DNA of 64,000 nt from JAAYZQ01 sp034428935 (lineage in GTDB: Bacteria; Chloroflexota; Anaerolineae; JAAYZQ01), in the NCBI GenBank assembly GCA_034428935.1, contig DAOUHB010000070.1, positions 21,997 to 85,996 of the forward strand, in the 5' to 3' direction. The translations under genes were made by a program, and so were the position numbers. Under the pieces are notes generated by a model. That model saw only the letters and a list, made by a program, of their open reading frames with translations, had not been told where the DNA came from and did no database searches. Positions 26,272-33,752 of this stretch are shown here, in pieces. Position 1 is the first letter of the stretch. Each line of letters begins with the position of its first letter.

Positions 26272-26299
26272 TTGCAAGCTGCACAAATTGTGGTATAAT
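26272..26299 (+). promoter_or_regulatory. promoter with palindrome CACAAATTGTG overlapping the spacer
   Basis: TTGCAA (26272-26277), 16-nt spacer and consensus TATAAT (26294-26299). The spacer holds the perfect palindrome CACAAATTGTG (26282-26292), one base before the -10. The same arrangement occurs at 30902-30919 on the other strand, suggesting a shared operator. A near-perfect inverted repeat (26272-26280 and 26318-26326) also flanks the promoter. Confidence 0.78.
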
Positions 26300-26342
26300 G
26301 GGAGACAGTAGCAAATAAGCTTGCGACGAGAGGGCGAACCGC

Positions 26343-26999
26343 ATGGCGTACCTGATTCCGGTCCCGGTCCTCGCTGCGACCGTCTCCTTGCTCGTCCTGG
26401 CCGAGTTCCGCGAGGATCGCCGCCAGGTCTATCTGTGGAAGCCCCTCTCGACGATCCTCGTCATCGTCGTGGCGCTCCTCTCCCTCCTCCAGCACGACGC
26501 GCGCCCTGCCTTTACCCTGTGGATCACCGCCGGCCTTCTGCTCTCCCTGGGCGGCGACGTGGCGCTCATGTTCCGCACCGACCGCTGGTTTCGCATCGGG
26601 CTGGTGCTGTTTCTGCTGGCCCACGTGGTCTATGCCATCGTCCTCACGGTCTTTAACGGGTTCCATCCCGAGGACCTGATCACGGGGGCGATCCTCCTGG
26701 CCGTGGCGGCCGCCGTCTTTTTATACCTGAGGCCGGGGCTGGGCTCGATGCAGGTTCCGGTCCTGGTCTACGTCCTTGTCATCTGCTTCATGGTCAACCG
26801 CGCCATCTCGACCTTTTTCGGGGATGCGTTCACTACGACGCAGGCCTGGTTGCTGACCATAGGGGCTATGCTCTTCTGGCTATCGGATCTGGTGCTGGCT
26901 GTCAACCGTTTCCGGCGGCCTTTTCCTGCCAATCGACTCGGCCTGTTCCTGTATTTTGGGGGCCAGCTCCTCATTGCTTTGAGCCCGTCCTTTTTCTGA
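26343..26999 (+). CDS. YhhN/TMEM86 family membrane protein (lysoplasmalogenase-like)
   Basis: A 218-residue integral membrane protein with about eight predicted transmembrane helices, start ATG 26343. The conserved family segments are visible: YLWKPLSTI near the start, [12 protein letters not shown] with the catalytic-type Asp, [13 protein letters not shown], and the C-terminal [17 protein letters not shown] with its second Asp. Characterised members hydrolyse the vinyl-ether bond of lysoplasmalogens. Whether this organism contains plasmalogens is not known from the window, so the enzyme activity is inferred from family alone. It has its own consensus promoter with a palindromic operator-like site. 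Confidence 0.82.
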   Translation: MAYLIPVPVLAATVSLLVLAEFREDRRQVYLWKPLSTILVIVVALLSLLQHDARPAFTLWITAGLLLSLGGDVALMFRTDRWFRIGLVLFLLAHVVYAIVLTVFNGFHPEDLITGAILLAVAAAVFLYLRPGLGSMQVPVLVYVLVICFMVNRAISTFFGDAFTTTQAWLLTIGAMLFWLSDLVLAVNRFRRPFPANRLGLFLYFGGQLLIALSPSFF

Positions 27000-27064
27000 G
27001 CGGGCAGACACGCACAACGAGACTGCGATTCAATTCGACCACAACCTTGAGAGGAGAGACGATC

Positions 27065-27487
27065 ATGTGGAAAGACTTCAAAGAGTTCATCATGCGAGGC
27101 AACGTCCTCGACCTGGCCGTGGCCGTGATCATCGGTGCAGCCTTTGGCACGGTCATCAGCTCGCTGGTGAACGATATCATCATGCCGCCCATCGGCATGC
27201 TGCTGGGCGGCGTCGATTTCAGCAACCTGTTCATCAACCTGGGCCCCGGCACCTATGACAGCCTGGCGGAGGCCCAGGCCGCGGGCGCGGCGACCATCAA
27301 CTACGGCCTGTTCCTGAACCACATCATCACCTTTCTCATCGTCGCCCTGGCCGTGTTCCTGGTGATCCGCGCGGTAAAGCGCCTTCAGAAGGAGCCGGAA
27401 GCGACGACCAAGACCTGCCCGGAGTGCCTGTCGGACATTCCCATTGGTGCCACCCGGTGTGCACATTGTACCGTGGTGTTGGAGTAG
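27065..27487 (+). CDS. mscL: large-conductance mechanosensitive channel with C-terminal zinc ribbon
   Basis: A 140-residue MscL, start ATG 27065 after GAGGAGAGAC. The N-terminal amphipathic helix and first membrane helix read [20 protein letters not shown], the family signature; the second helix is [17 protein letters not shown]. The channel opens under membrane tension to release solutes on osmotic downshock. After the cytoplasmic helix the protein ends with [19 protein letters not shown], a four-Cys zinc ribbon in place of the usual charged C-terminal bundle. Zinc ribbons of this sort occur on some bacterial MscL proteins; their role is unknown. The gene ends 9 nt before a short cluster of CCCGCAA repeats. 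Confidence 0.94.
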   Translation: MWKDFKEFIMRGNVLDLAVAVIIGAAFGTVISSLVNDIIMPPIGMLLGGVDFSNLFINLGPGTYDSLAEAQAAGAATINYGLFLNHIITFLIVALAVFLVIRAVKRLQKEPEATTKTCPECLSDIPIGATRCAHCTVVLE

Positions 27488-27495
27488 GTCTTAAT

Positions 27496-27534
27496 CCCGC
27501 AAAAAACCCGCAAAACCCGCAATGGAACCCGCAA
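27496..27534. repeat. four spaced copies of CCCGCAA
   Basis: CCCGCAA begins at 27496, 27507, 27516 and 27528 (spacing 11, 9 and 12 nt) in a short AT-rich patch between two convergent genes. No ORF covers it. Function unknown. Confidence 0.6.
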
Positions 27535-27540
27535 ATCAGC

Positions 27541-27570
27541 AGAAATGTAGAACGTATGTTCTACATTTCT
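27541..27570. promoter_or_regulatory. perfect palindrome with LexA-box-like core
   Basis: Thirteen-base arms surround GTAT; the core GAACGTATGTTC (27550-27561) matches the GAACRNRYGTTC core of the Gram-positive type SOS box. It sits between two convergent gene ends, downstream of both, so it is not in an obvious promoter. It could equally be an RNA hairpin. Confidence 0.5.
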
Positions 27571-27587
27571 TGCGAAAGTAATAAGAA

Positions 27588-27618
27588 ACCCGGAGCGGCA
27601 GGACATGCCGCTCCGGGT
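27588..27618 (-). terminator. terminator after the RecG-like ATPase gene
   Basis: Thirteen-base perfect arms (27588-27600 and 27606-27618; ACCCGGAGCGGCA and its complement) with a five-base loop; on the minus strand the stem is followed by TTTCTTATTAC. Confidence 0.78.
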
Positions 27619-27639
27619 CGGGCAGATGCGGGAATGGGA

Positions 27640-28638
27640 TTAGTCGCGCAGGATATAGTAGCGGCCGCGGCCGCTGCTGACCGGTAGGGCCAGGCCGGCG
27701 TCGACCAGGCCCTGCAGGTCGTAGAGCGCCGTGCGCTCGGAGACGCCAAACATCTCCTGGTAGCCGCGGTTGGTGACCCGGCCCTTGGCGCGCAACTGGG
27801 CCACAGCGCGCACCTGGCGCTCGTTGAGGCCCAGGCCCTCGAGGTTGGGGAGCGGCTTCTCGGGCGGCTTGCCCTTGAGGGTGACCCAGAAGGAAGAGCC
27901 CCGGTTCTCGAACACGGGTGGCTCCAGCCCGGCGTCCGTCATGGAACGAATCATCTGGTCCACCCCCAACCCCCGCCGCTCCACGAAGCCGAAATCCTCC
28001 AGCAGGCCCATGATGTGCGGATTGCGCGTGTACTGTTCGTAGGCAATGTTGTCGACCGTCAGGTGCCCGCCCAGGCCGCCCGGGCTCTGGATCTCGAGCC
28101 GGTCGGCAAAGAGGCGCACCTGAACAAAGCCGCCCTCCAGGCCATAGTCCCGGTGGCCCACGGCGTTGACGATGGCCTCGCGATAGGCAAACTCCGGATA
28201 CTCGGGCACGTCGTGCCGCACAAAGCCCTCGACCAGTCCCTGCTTGCCAATCTTGTCATAGATCGTTGCCCTCGCCGCGTCGATCACGGCCGGCACCACG
28301 CCGCGGAACTCCTTATTATCCAGGTAGAGGGGGTCCTCCTCCCGGGCGCGTGCCGTGGACGTGCCGGCAAAGTGGAGAAGCGTAATGGTCAGGGAGGGGT
28401 AAAAGTGCTGCGGGTCCCGCCCGAAGAATAGAGTGCCCGTCAGCGTTGGCTGCAACTGCTTGCCAACCTGGACGGCGGCTCCCACCTGGAGGAGCAGGCC
28501 TTCGTGGGATTGGCGAAGGAGGGGCGAGCCGGGCCGGCGTCGCGACAGCTCTTCGCGGTACTGCTCCACCAGGGCCGTGTCCAGGTCGTCGAGGGTCGCA
28601 CCCGGGCAGGGCGCCAGATCCACGTCCTGTCTTGCCAT
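27640..28638 (-). CDS. RecG-like/AlbA-type ATP-binding regulator lacking the AlbA domain
   Basis: A 332-residue protein starting 4 nt after the histidine kinase gene on the same strand. It matches the C-terminal two thirds of the AlbA_2-HATPase_c_4 (COG2865) proteins: PTLTGTLFFGRDPQHFYP, YPEFAYREAIVNAVGHRDY (N box), FADRLEIQSPGGLGG and RGLGVDQMIRSM, followed by a C-terminal winged helix (FGVSERTALYDLQGLVDAG). Full-length relatives carry an N-terminal AlbA_2 nucleic-acid-binding domain with the ESxxxEFK motif; it is absent here, and the start codon lies at the end of the previous gene, so this is a natural shortened form or a 5' deletion. Possibly a transcriptional regulator working with the kinase. 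Confidence 0.75.
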   Translation of the reverse strand: MARQDVDLAPCPGATLDDLDTALVEQYREELSRRRPGSPLLRQSHEGLLLQVGAAVQVGKQLQPTLTGTLFFGRDPQHFYPSLTITLLHFAGTSTARAREEDPLYLDNKEFRGVVPAVIDAARATIYDKIGKQGLVEGFVRHDVPEYPEFAYREAIVNAVGHRDYGLEGGFVQVRLFADRLEIQSPGGLGGHLTVDNIAYEQYTRNPHIMGLLEDFGFVERRGLGVDQMIRSMTDAGLEPPVFENRGSSFWVTLKGKPPEKPLPNLEGLGLNERQVRAVAQLRAKGRVTNRGYQEMFGVSERTALYDLQGLVDAGLALPVSSGRGRYYILRD

Positions 28639-28642
28639 GGCC

Positions 28643-30895
28643 CTACTCCTCCACCCGCGCCACCACCGGCAGGCGAACCCGGAAGGTGCTGCCGGGGCAA
28701 TGCGCCTCGTCGCGGCCGGGGCTCTCGACCCAGATGCGCCCGCCGTGGGCTTCGACGATGCCCTTGGCGATGGCCAGGCCCAGGCCGGGCCCCGCCCCCT
28801 TGAATCCTACGTCGTCCGAACTGTGGAGCATGGGGTTCTCTGGCCGGTAAAACTTTTCAAATATCAGGCGCTGCTGCTCGGGATCGATGCCGATGCCCTC
28901 GTCGCGGACCGATAACTCGACATAATCGTCATCGCGGGAGGCCGACTCGCAGCGGCCAGAGATCAGGATGCGCTTACCATCGGGAGAGAACTTGATTGCG
29001 TTGCTGAGCAGGCTGACAAAGACCTGCTCCAGGCGGGTGCCATCGGCCTCGATGTAGGGCAGGGGCGAAAGATCCTCGACCTCGAGGTCCAGCTTGCGCT
29101 GCTCGGCGGCGGACTTGACGGTGGCGATGGCATTGCTCACCACCACGCCCAGGGGAACGGGCACGGGATGCATGCGCAGGGTTCCGGTCTCCAGGAGTGA
29201 GACGTCGACCATGGCGTCGACCACGCGCTTGAGGCGCTTGGCTCCCCGGGAAATGCCCGCCAGGAACTCGTTGAGCATCTGCGAGTTGCCCAGCTCGTCC
29301 ATTTTCATGCTCGACAGCACGTCGGAATAGCCAAAGATCTGGGACAGAGGCGTGCGCAGCTCGTGGGAGGCGATGGTGACAAAATCAGCCTTGGCACGGT
29401 CCAGCCGCTTGAGCTGCCGGTTGGTCTCCGACAGCTCGTTGTTGAGGCGTTCGAGGTCGCCCTGGACGGCCCGCAGGTTGCCGAGGAGGCGGGCATTCTC
29501 CAGGGCCGTGGCCGTCTGGCCGGCCAGGGTCATGAGCGTGTCCATGTCCTCGTCGGAATAGGGCTGGCCCGAGGCCTTGGAACCCAGTGCCAGGAGTGCC
29601 ACGGGGCGATCGGGCAGCAGGACGGGGATAAATAGCTCGGCGCCCAGCGACTTGACCCATCTTCGTTCTTCGTCGGCCATGGCCTGGAACCAGGTCAGCA
29701 CGTCCAGGTCGTACTGGGTCAGGGGCCGGCCGATGCGGCGAAAATGCGCCACAAAGCGGCTGTCGCGGGCAAAGACGGCCGGGCCGGGGACGGTACCGCC
29801 GCCGCTGCGCAGCACCCTCAGCTCTACCTGGTCCTGCGCTCTTTCCGACAGGAGGATAAAGGCCGCGCGCTCGACCCGCAGCGTGTTGCGCAGCCAATCC
29901 AGGGTCGTGTCGGCGAGCCGGTCGAGGTCGAGGATGAGATTGATCTGCTGGCTGTAGCTGCGCAGCGCGCTCTGCACATCGTACGTGTGGCCCAGCACCG
30001 TGCGGTCAAAAAGGCGTTGCAAAAAAGGCCTAAGGGCGACGTCGACGATGGCCGTGCCCATGATGGCCACCAGGAGCACTGGCAGCAGGAATTCCAGCCG
30101 AGCCAGGTCCCAGAAGCTGCCGGTCAGGAGGGTGGCTCCCACCACGGCCACCGTGTAGAGGAGAGCCGAGACGGCGGCCAGGAGCACCATGCGCAGGGAG
30201 CCGAGGCCCAGGCGCCGGATGTCGGGCAGGTCGTAGCGCAGCAGCGTCACGGTCACGATGCAAAAGCCCAGGAGCCGGGCCAGGAATCCGATGGACGCAT
30301 TGGGCTCGACGCCCATGGCGATGAGCAGGTCGGCCGGGAGAAAGGCCAGCAGGGCCAGGGTCAGGTATCGAACCCTGTTGCGATGTTTGTAGCCCAGCAC
30401 GTCGCGGAGCGCCACCATGGCCGTCCACCACGCCCTGCCCGTGGCCACGAACCAGGCCGCGAGCAGCAGAAGGCTGCCCATCTCTACAGGCCCCAGGGGC
30501 AAGGCGACCAGGGGCAGGACCACGCCCGGCACATAGGCCGAGGCAATATCGATGGCAAGGGCCGCCAGGACGAGGATCCCCGCTACGGCGACGAGACCGC
30601 GCAGCCATCCCTTTCGCTCCACAAAGGCGGCGGCGAACTCGGCCGTGGTCAGCGCCAGAAGGACCAGCCCGATCTCGGCCAGGCGGTGCCAGACATAGCT
30701 CCACCACGGCCCCTCGGTGAGGAGACCCACCAGGCCGAGGACCAACGTCCAGAGGGCAGCCAGGGCCAGCGCCCAGGCCAGCAGGCGCTGGCTGCGGCCT
30801 CGCCGGATGCGGTGGCGCACAGCCAGGACCAGCAGGATGATATAGGCCAGCAGCAAGCCGGCATAGGTTGCTATCTCGGCCAGGTACCAGATCAT
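28643..30895 (-). CDS. membrane histidine kinase: 7TM-type sensor, GAF, HisKA, HATPase
   Basis: A 750-residue sensor kinase, start ATG 30895. Residues 1-280 contain about eight hydrophobic segments, in the manner of the N-terminal 7TM histidine-kinase region. A GAF domain (about 320-480) precedes a coiled coil and HisKA, with His511 in IASHELRTPLSQI. HATPase_c has FVSLLSNAIKFSPDG, DEGIGID and the glycine box GPGLGLAIAKGI. The kinase therefore senses a signal in or at the membrane plus a cytosolic one. No response regulator is adjacent; the downstream gene is the RecG-like ATPase. The consensus -10 lies only 6-7 nt before the start codon, so the mRNA may be leaderless. Confidence 0.9.
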   Translation of the reverse strand: MIWYLAEIATYAGLLLAYIILLVLAVRHRIRRGRSQRLLAWALALAALWTLVLGLVGLLTEGPWWSYVWHRLAEIGLVLLALTTAEFAAAFVERKGWLRGLVAVAGILVLAALAIDIASAYVPGVVLPLVALPLGPVEMGSLLLLAAWFVATGRAWWTAMVALRDVLGYKHRNRVRYLTLALLAFLPADLLIAMGVEPNASIGFLARLLGFCIVTVTLLRYDLPDIRRLGLGSLRMVLLAAVSALLYTVAVVGATLLTGSFWDLARLEFLLPVLLVAIMGTAIVDVALRPFLQRLFDRTVLGHTYDVQSALRSYSQQINLILDLDRLADTTLDWLRNTLRVERAAFILLSERAQDQVELRVLRSGGGTVPGPAVFARDSRFVAHFRRIGRPLTQYDLDVLTWFQAMADEERRWVKSLGAELFIPVLLPDRPVALLALGSKASGQPYSDEDMDTLMTLAGQTATALENARLLGNLRAVQGDLERLNNELSETNRQLKRLDRAKADFVTIASHELRTPLSQIFGYSDVLSSMKMDELGNSQMLNEFLAGISRGAKRLKRVVDAMVDVSLLETGTLRMHPVPVPLGVVVSNAIATVKSAAEQRKLDLEVEDLSPLPYIEADGTRLEQVFVSLLSNAIKFSPDGKRILISGRCESASRDDDYVELSVRDEGIGIDPEQQRLIFEKFYRPENPMLHSSDDVGFKGAGPGLGLAIAKGIVEAHGGRIWVESPGRDEAHCPGSTFRVRLPVVARVEE

Positions 30896-30901
30896 GGCTG
30901 G

Positions 30902-30919
30902 ATTATATCACAATTTGTG
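30902..30919 (-). promoter_or_regulatory. promoter -10 with palindrome CACAAATTGTG, kinase gene
   Basis: On the minus strand the palindrome CACAAATTGTG (30919-30909), one base, then TATAAT (30907-30902). The -10 ends 7 nt before the ATG at 30895, so transcription probably starts at or next to the start codon. No good -35 is seen, suggesting activator dependence through the palindrome. Confidence 0.65.
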
Positions 30920-30984
30920 CGTGGGCGAAAAAAAACGCCAGTCCTCGAAAGAAGGATGTCGCTTTTCTGAGAGTGTTCCCGCCG

Positions 30985-31013
30985 TTGACCCGGGCTATCT
31001 TGTGTGCTACAAT
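30985..31013 (+). promoter_or_regulatory. sigma-70 type promoter of the amidohydrolase gene
   Basis: TTGACC (30985-30990), 17-nt spacer, TACAAT (31008-31013); the start codon follows at 31043 with AAGGAGGA between. Confidence 0.78.
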
Positions 31014-31042
31014 GGATGGCACCCGGAACCAAGGAGGATTGC

Positions 31043-32404
31043 ATGCCCACGACCTTGCTCCAGAATGCCACATTGCTGGTCACGATGGACGACGCCCGCC
31101 GCAGGATCGCGGGCGGCGGCCTCTACATCGAGGACAATGTCATCCGCCAGGTGGGGCCCACGGCCGAGCTGCCCCCCGCCGCCGACCGTGTTCTCGACGC
31201 TGCCGGTATGGTCGTCCTGCCAGGCCTGGTCAACTGCCACCACCATCTATACCAGAGCCTGACCCGTGCCCTGCCTGCGGCCCAGGACGCAGAGTTGTTC
31301 GACTGGCTGCGGACCCTCTATCCCGTCTGGGCGGGCCTCACGGGCGAGGCGGTATACGTCAGTGCCCTCACGGCCCTCAGCGAGATGGTCCTGAGCGGCT
31401 GCACGACGGCGGCCGATCACCTCTACCTCTATCCCAACGACAGCCGCATCGACGACGAGATCCGGGCCGCCAGGCAGGTGGGTGTGCGCTTTCACCCCAA
31501 CCGGGGCAGCATGTCGCTGGGCAAGTCCCAGGGCGGCCTCCCACCCGATTCCGTGACCGAGGACGAGGACGCCATCCTGACCGACAGCCAGCGCGCATAC
31601 GAGGCATTTCACGACCCGGCACCCTATTCCATGTGCCGGATCGTCATCGCGCCCTGCTCGCCCTTCTCTGTCACGCCCGACCTGATGCGGGCCTCGGCTG
31701 CCTTTGCCCGGGAGCGCGGCCTGCACCTCCACACCCACGTGGCCGAGACCCTGGACGAGGAGGAGTTCTGCCTGCGGCAATTCGGCGTGCGCCCCGCAGA
31801 GCTGATGCGCGAGTTGGGCTGGGTGGGGCCCGACGTGTGGTGGACACACTGCGTCCACCTGAACGAGGACGAGGTGCGCCTCATGGCCGAAACGGGCACG
31901 GGGGTGACCCACTGCCCCAGCTCGAACATGCGCCTCGGCTCGGGCATCGCGCCCATCCGGGCCATGATCGACGCCGGCGTCAACGTGGGCCTGGGTGTGG
32001 ACGGCAGCGCCAGCAACGACTCCAGCCACATGCTGGCCGAGGCGCGCCAGGCCATGCTTCTCCAACGGGTCAGGCTCGGTGCCTCGGCCCTGAGCGCTGA
32101 GGAGGCCCTCTGGCTGGCGACGCGAGGGGGAGCCGCCGTGCTGGGCCGCGACGACGTGGGAGCCCTGGCGCCTGGCATGGCCGCCGATTTCATCGGCGTG
32201 CGCCTCGATCGGCTGGCCTTTGCCGGCTGCCAGGCCGACCCCCTGGCCGCCCTGGTGTTTTGCGAACCGCCTCAGGTCGACCTGTCGGTCATCAACGGGT
32301 GCGTCGTGGTGGAGGATGCCCAGCTCCGGACGGTCGACCTGCCCGCGACCATCGCCCACCACAACCGCCTGGCGGAGGAGCTTCTCGAGCGCGCCCGCTC
32401 CTGA
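31043..32404 (+). CDS. amidohydrolase, 8-oxoguanine deaminase-like
   Basis: A 453-residue metal-dependent deaminase of the ATZ/TRZ subfamily, start ATG 31043 after AAGGAGGA. Metal ligands are visible: HxH in PGLVNCHHHLYQSL, His in LHLHTHVAET, His in WWTHCVHLNEDE and the catalytic Asp in GLGVDGSASND. The sequence pattern, with LLVTMDDARRRI at the N-terminus, fits proteins annotated as 8-oxoguanine deaminase, which convert 8-oxoguanine to urate; the same group includes hydroxydechloroatrazine hydrolases. The gene stands alone behind its own promoter. Substrate is inferred from overall resemblance only. Confidence 0.83.
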   Translation: MPTTLLQNATLLVTMDDARRRIAGGGLYIEDNVIRQVGPTAELPPAADRVLDAAGMVVLPGLVNCHHHLYQSLTRALPAAQDAELFDWLRTLYPVWAGLTGEAVYVSALTALSEMVLSGCTTAADHLYLYPNDSRIDDEIRAARQVGVRFHPNRGSMSLGKSQGGLPPDSVTEDEDAILTDSQRAYEAFHDPAPYSMCRIVIAPCSPFSVTPDLMRASAAFARERGLHLHTHVAETLDEEEFCLRQFGVRPAELMRELGWVGPDVWWTHCVHLNEDEVRLMAETGTGVTHCPSSNMRLGSGIAPIRAMIDAGVNVGLGVDGSASNDSSHMLAEARQAMLLQRVRLGASALSAEEALWLATRGGAAVLGRDDVGALAPGMAADFIGVRLDRLAFAGCQADPLAALVFCEPPQVDLSVINGCVVVEDAQLRTVDLPATIAHHNRLAEELLERARS

Positions 32405-32411
32405 CGGGCTA

Positions 32412-33752
32412 TCAATGGGTGCGGGCGGCCAGCGCGGCGTTGCCTGCCTGGACGATGAGCACCAGGCGCTGCAGGCGCCGCACGTACTCCTCCCCCCGCA
32501 GGTAGGGAGCCACCGTTTTGTTGTGCAAGAGGGGATCGCTGCCGGGGGGCAAGGCCCGATCGCCGTCGGGGGTGCCGGGGATGGGCGAAAAGTGGGTGAG
32601 CCTGGCCTGGACGCCCTGTCTGTGGACAAAGCGCGCCGTGTCCTCCACCTCTTCCAGCTCCTGGTCGGGCAGGCCAACGAGCACGTAGGCCCCCACGCGG
32701 CCCGGCCCAAAGCCCGCGGCCCGCAGGAAACCCACCGCGGCCTCGAAGGCGCCGGCCGGCACCTTGCCCCCCGTCGCTCGCTGGCGCTCGGCGTTCGCGG
32801 TCTCTAGCGACAACCAGGCGACGTCCAGGCCGGCCTGCTGCAGCAGCCCGGCGACGCCAGGCGTGATGGCCCGGATGTGGAGGCCGTTGGGTGCGTGCAG
32901 GCGCAGGCGCAGGCCCCCGGCGACCAGGCCCTCAAGGATGGGTACGATGTGCTGGTCGGCGTCCAGTAGCAGGGCGTCGTCGTAAAAGGCCCAATCGTGG
33001 ATGCCACGGCGCACGCCCTCATCTACCTCGGCCAGGACGGCGGCCGGTTCTCGCCGGGCTAGGATGGGCTGGAGCAGATGCCCGGCGCAGTAGGAACAGC
33101 GGTAAGGGCAGCCCCAGGCGGTCAGGAGGCCGGCAAAGGCCCGCAGCACCAGGTCGTGGGCCGGGGGCGGCCACGTGGAGGGATCGGCGTAGAGAGCCGC
33201 CAGATCGGGATCCAGGTCGTGGCCGCTCACCTCGCCGGCAAAGCGGAGCGCCGGTACCATGCCCGGCCCGGCAATGACCAGGTCCGCGCCCGACACCTGC
33301 CGGGCGTGTTCCGGGCACAGCGTGGCGTACACGCCCCCCAGGGCCACCGGCACGCCCCCGAACCGCTGCCGAATTCGGGCGATGACCTCGACGACGCCGG
33401 GATACCAGTAGGTCATGCCCGAGGCGACCAGCACCAGGTCGGGGGTGGGCAGGGCGGCGAGCCGGGCGTTAAACTCCTCTATGGGCAGTCCGTAGCGGCC
33501 ATAGCGTCTGGGCACCCCGGCCACGGCCAGAGGCTTGGGCAGCTCGGCTTTCAGGAATTTGCCCGCACCGTGGGGCCATCCCGGGCGCTTTGCGGCGCCG
33601 GGGCCCAGGCAGTCCAGGACCGACACGGCGTAGCCGGTCTGGCGCAAGGCAGCGCCGATGGTCAGGAGGCCCAGGGGCTCGATCCAGAGATTATAGGCCG
33701 CGAAATCATGGATCCAGGGGTTGACGAGCAGCACCCTGCCCTTGAGATCCAT
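32412..33752 (-). CDS. B12-binding radical SAM protein
   Basis: A 446-residue protein. The start is ATG 33752, just before the conserved beginning DLKGRVLLVNPW; a longer frame upstream runs into the Nudix gene. Residues 1-170 form a cobalamin-binding-like Rossmann domain (EPLGLLTIGAALRQTGY), although the usual DxHxxG motif is not evident. The radical SAM core follows with CPYRCSYCAG as the 4Fe-4S motif, and a C-terminal part ends the chain. Family members include methyltransferases and ring-forming enzymes of many pathways, so no reaction can be named. It overlaps the upstream Nudix gene by 47 nt, implying coupled expression. Confidence 0.82.
   Translation of the reverse strand: MDLKGRVLLVNPWIHDFAAYNLWIEPLGLLTIGAALRQTGYAVSVLDCLGPGAAKRPGWPHGAGKFLKAELPKPLAVAGVPRRYGRYGLPIEEFNARLAALPTPDLVLVASGMTYWYPGVVEVIARIRQRFGGVPVALGGVYATLCPEHARQVSGADLVIAGPGMVPALRFAGEVSGHDLDPDLAALYADPSTWPPPAHDLVLRAFAGLLTAWGCPYRCSYCAGHLLQPILARREPAAVLAEVDEGVRRGIHDWAFYDDALLLDADQHIVPILEGLVAGGLRLRLHAPNGLHIRAITPGVAGLLQQAGLDVAWLSLETANAERQRATGGKVPAGAFEAAVGFLRAAGFGPGRVGAYVLVGLPDQELEEVEDTARFVHRQGVQARLTHFSPIPGTPDGDRALPPGSDPLLHNKTVAPYLRGEEYVRRLQRLVLIVQAGNAALAARTH

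Noticed and set aside
27496..27534. CRISPR array
   Set aside because: The repeated units are only 7 nt with 9-12 nt spacing and no cas genes are present.
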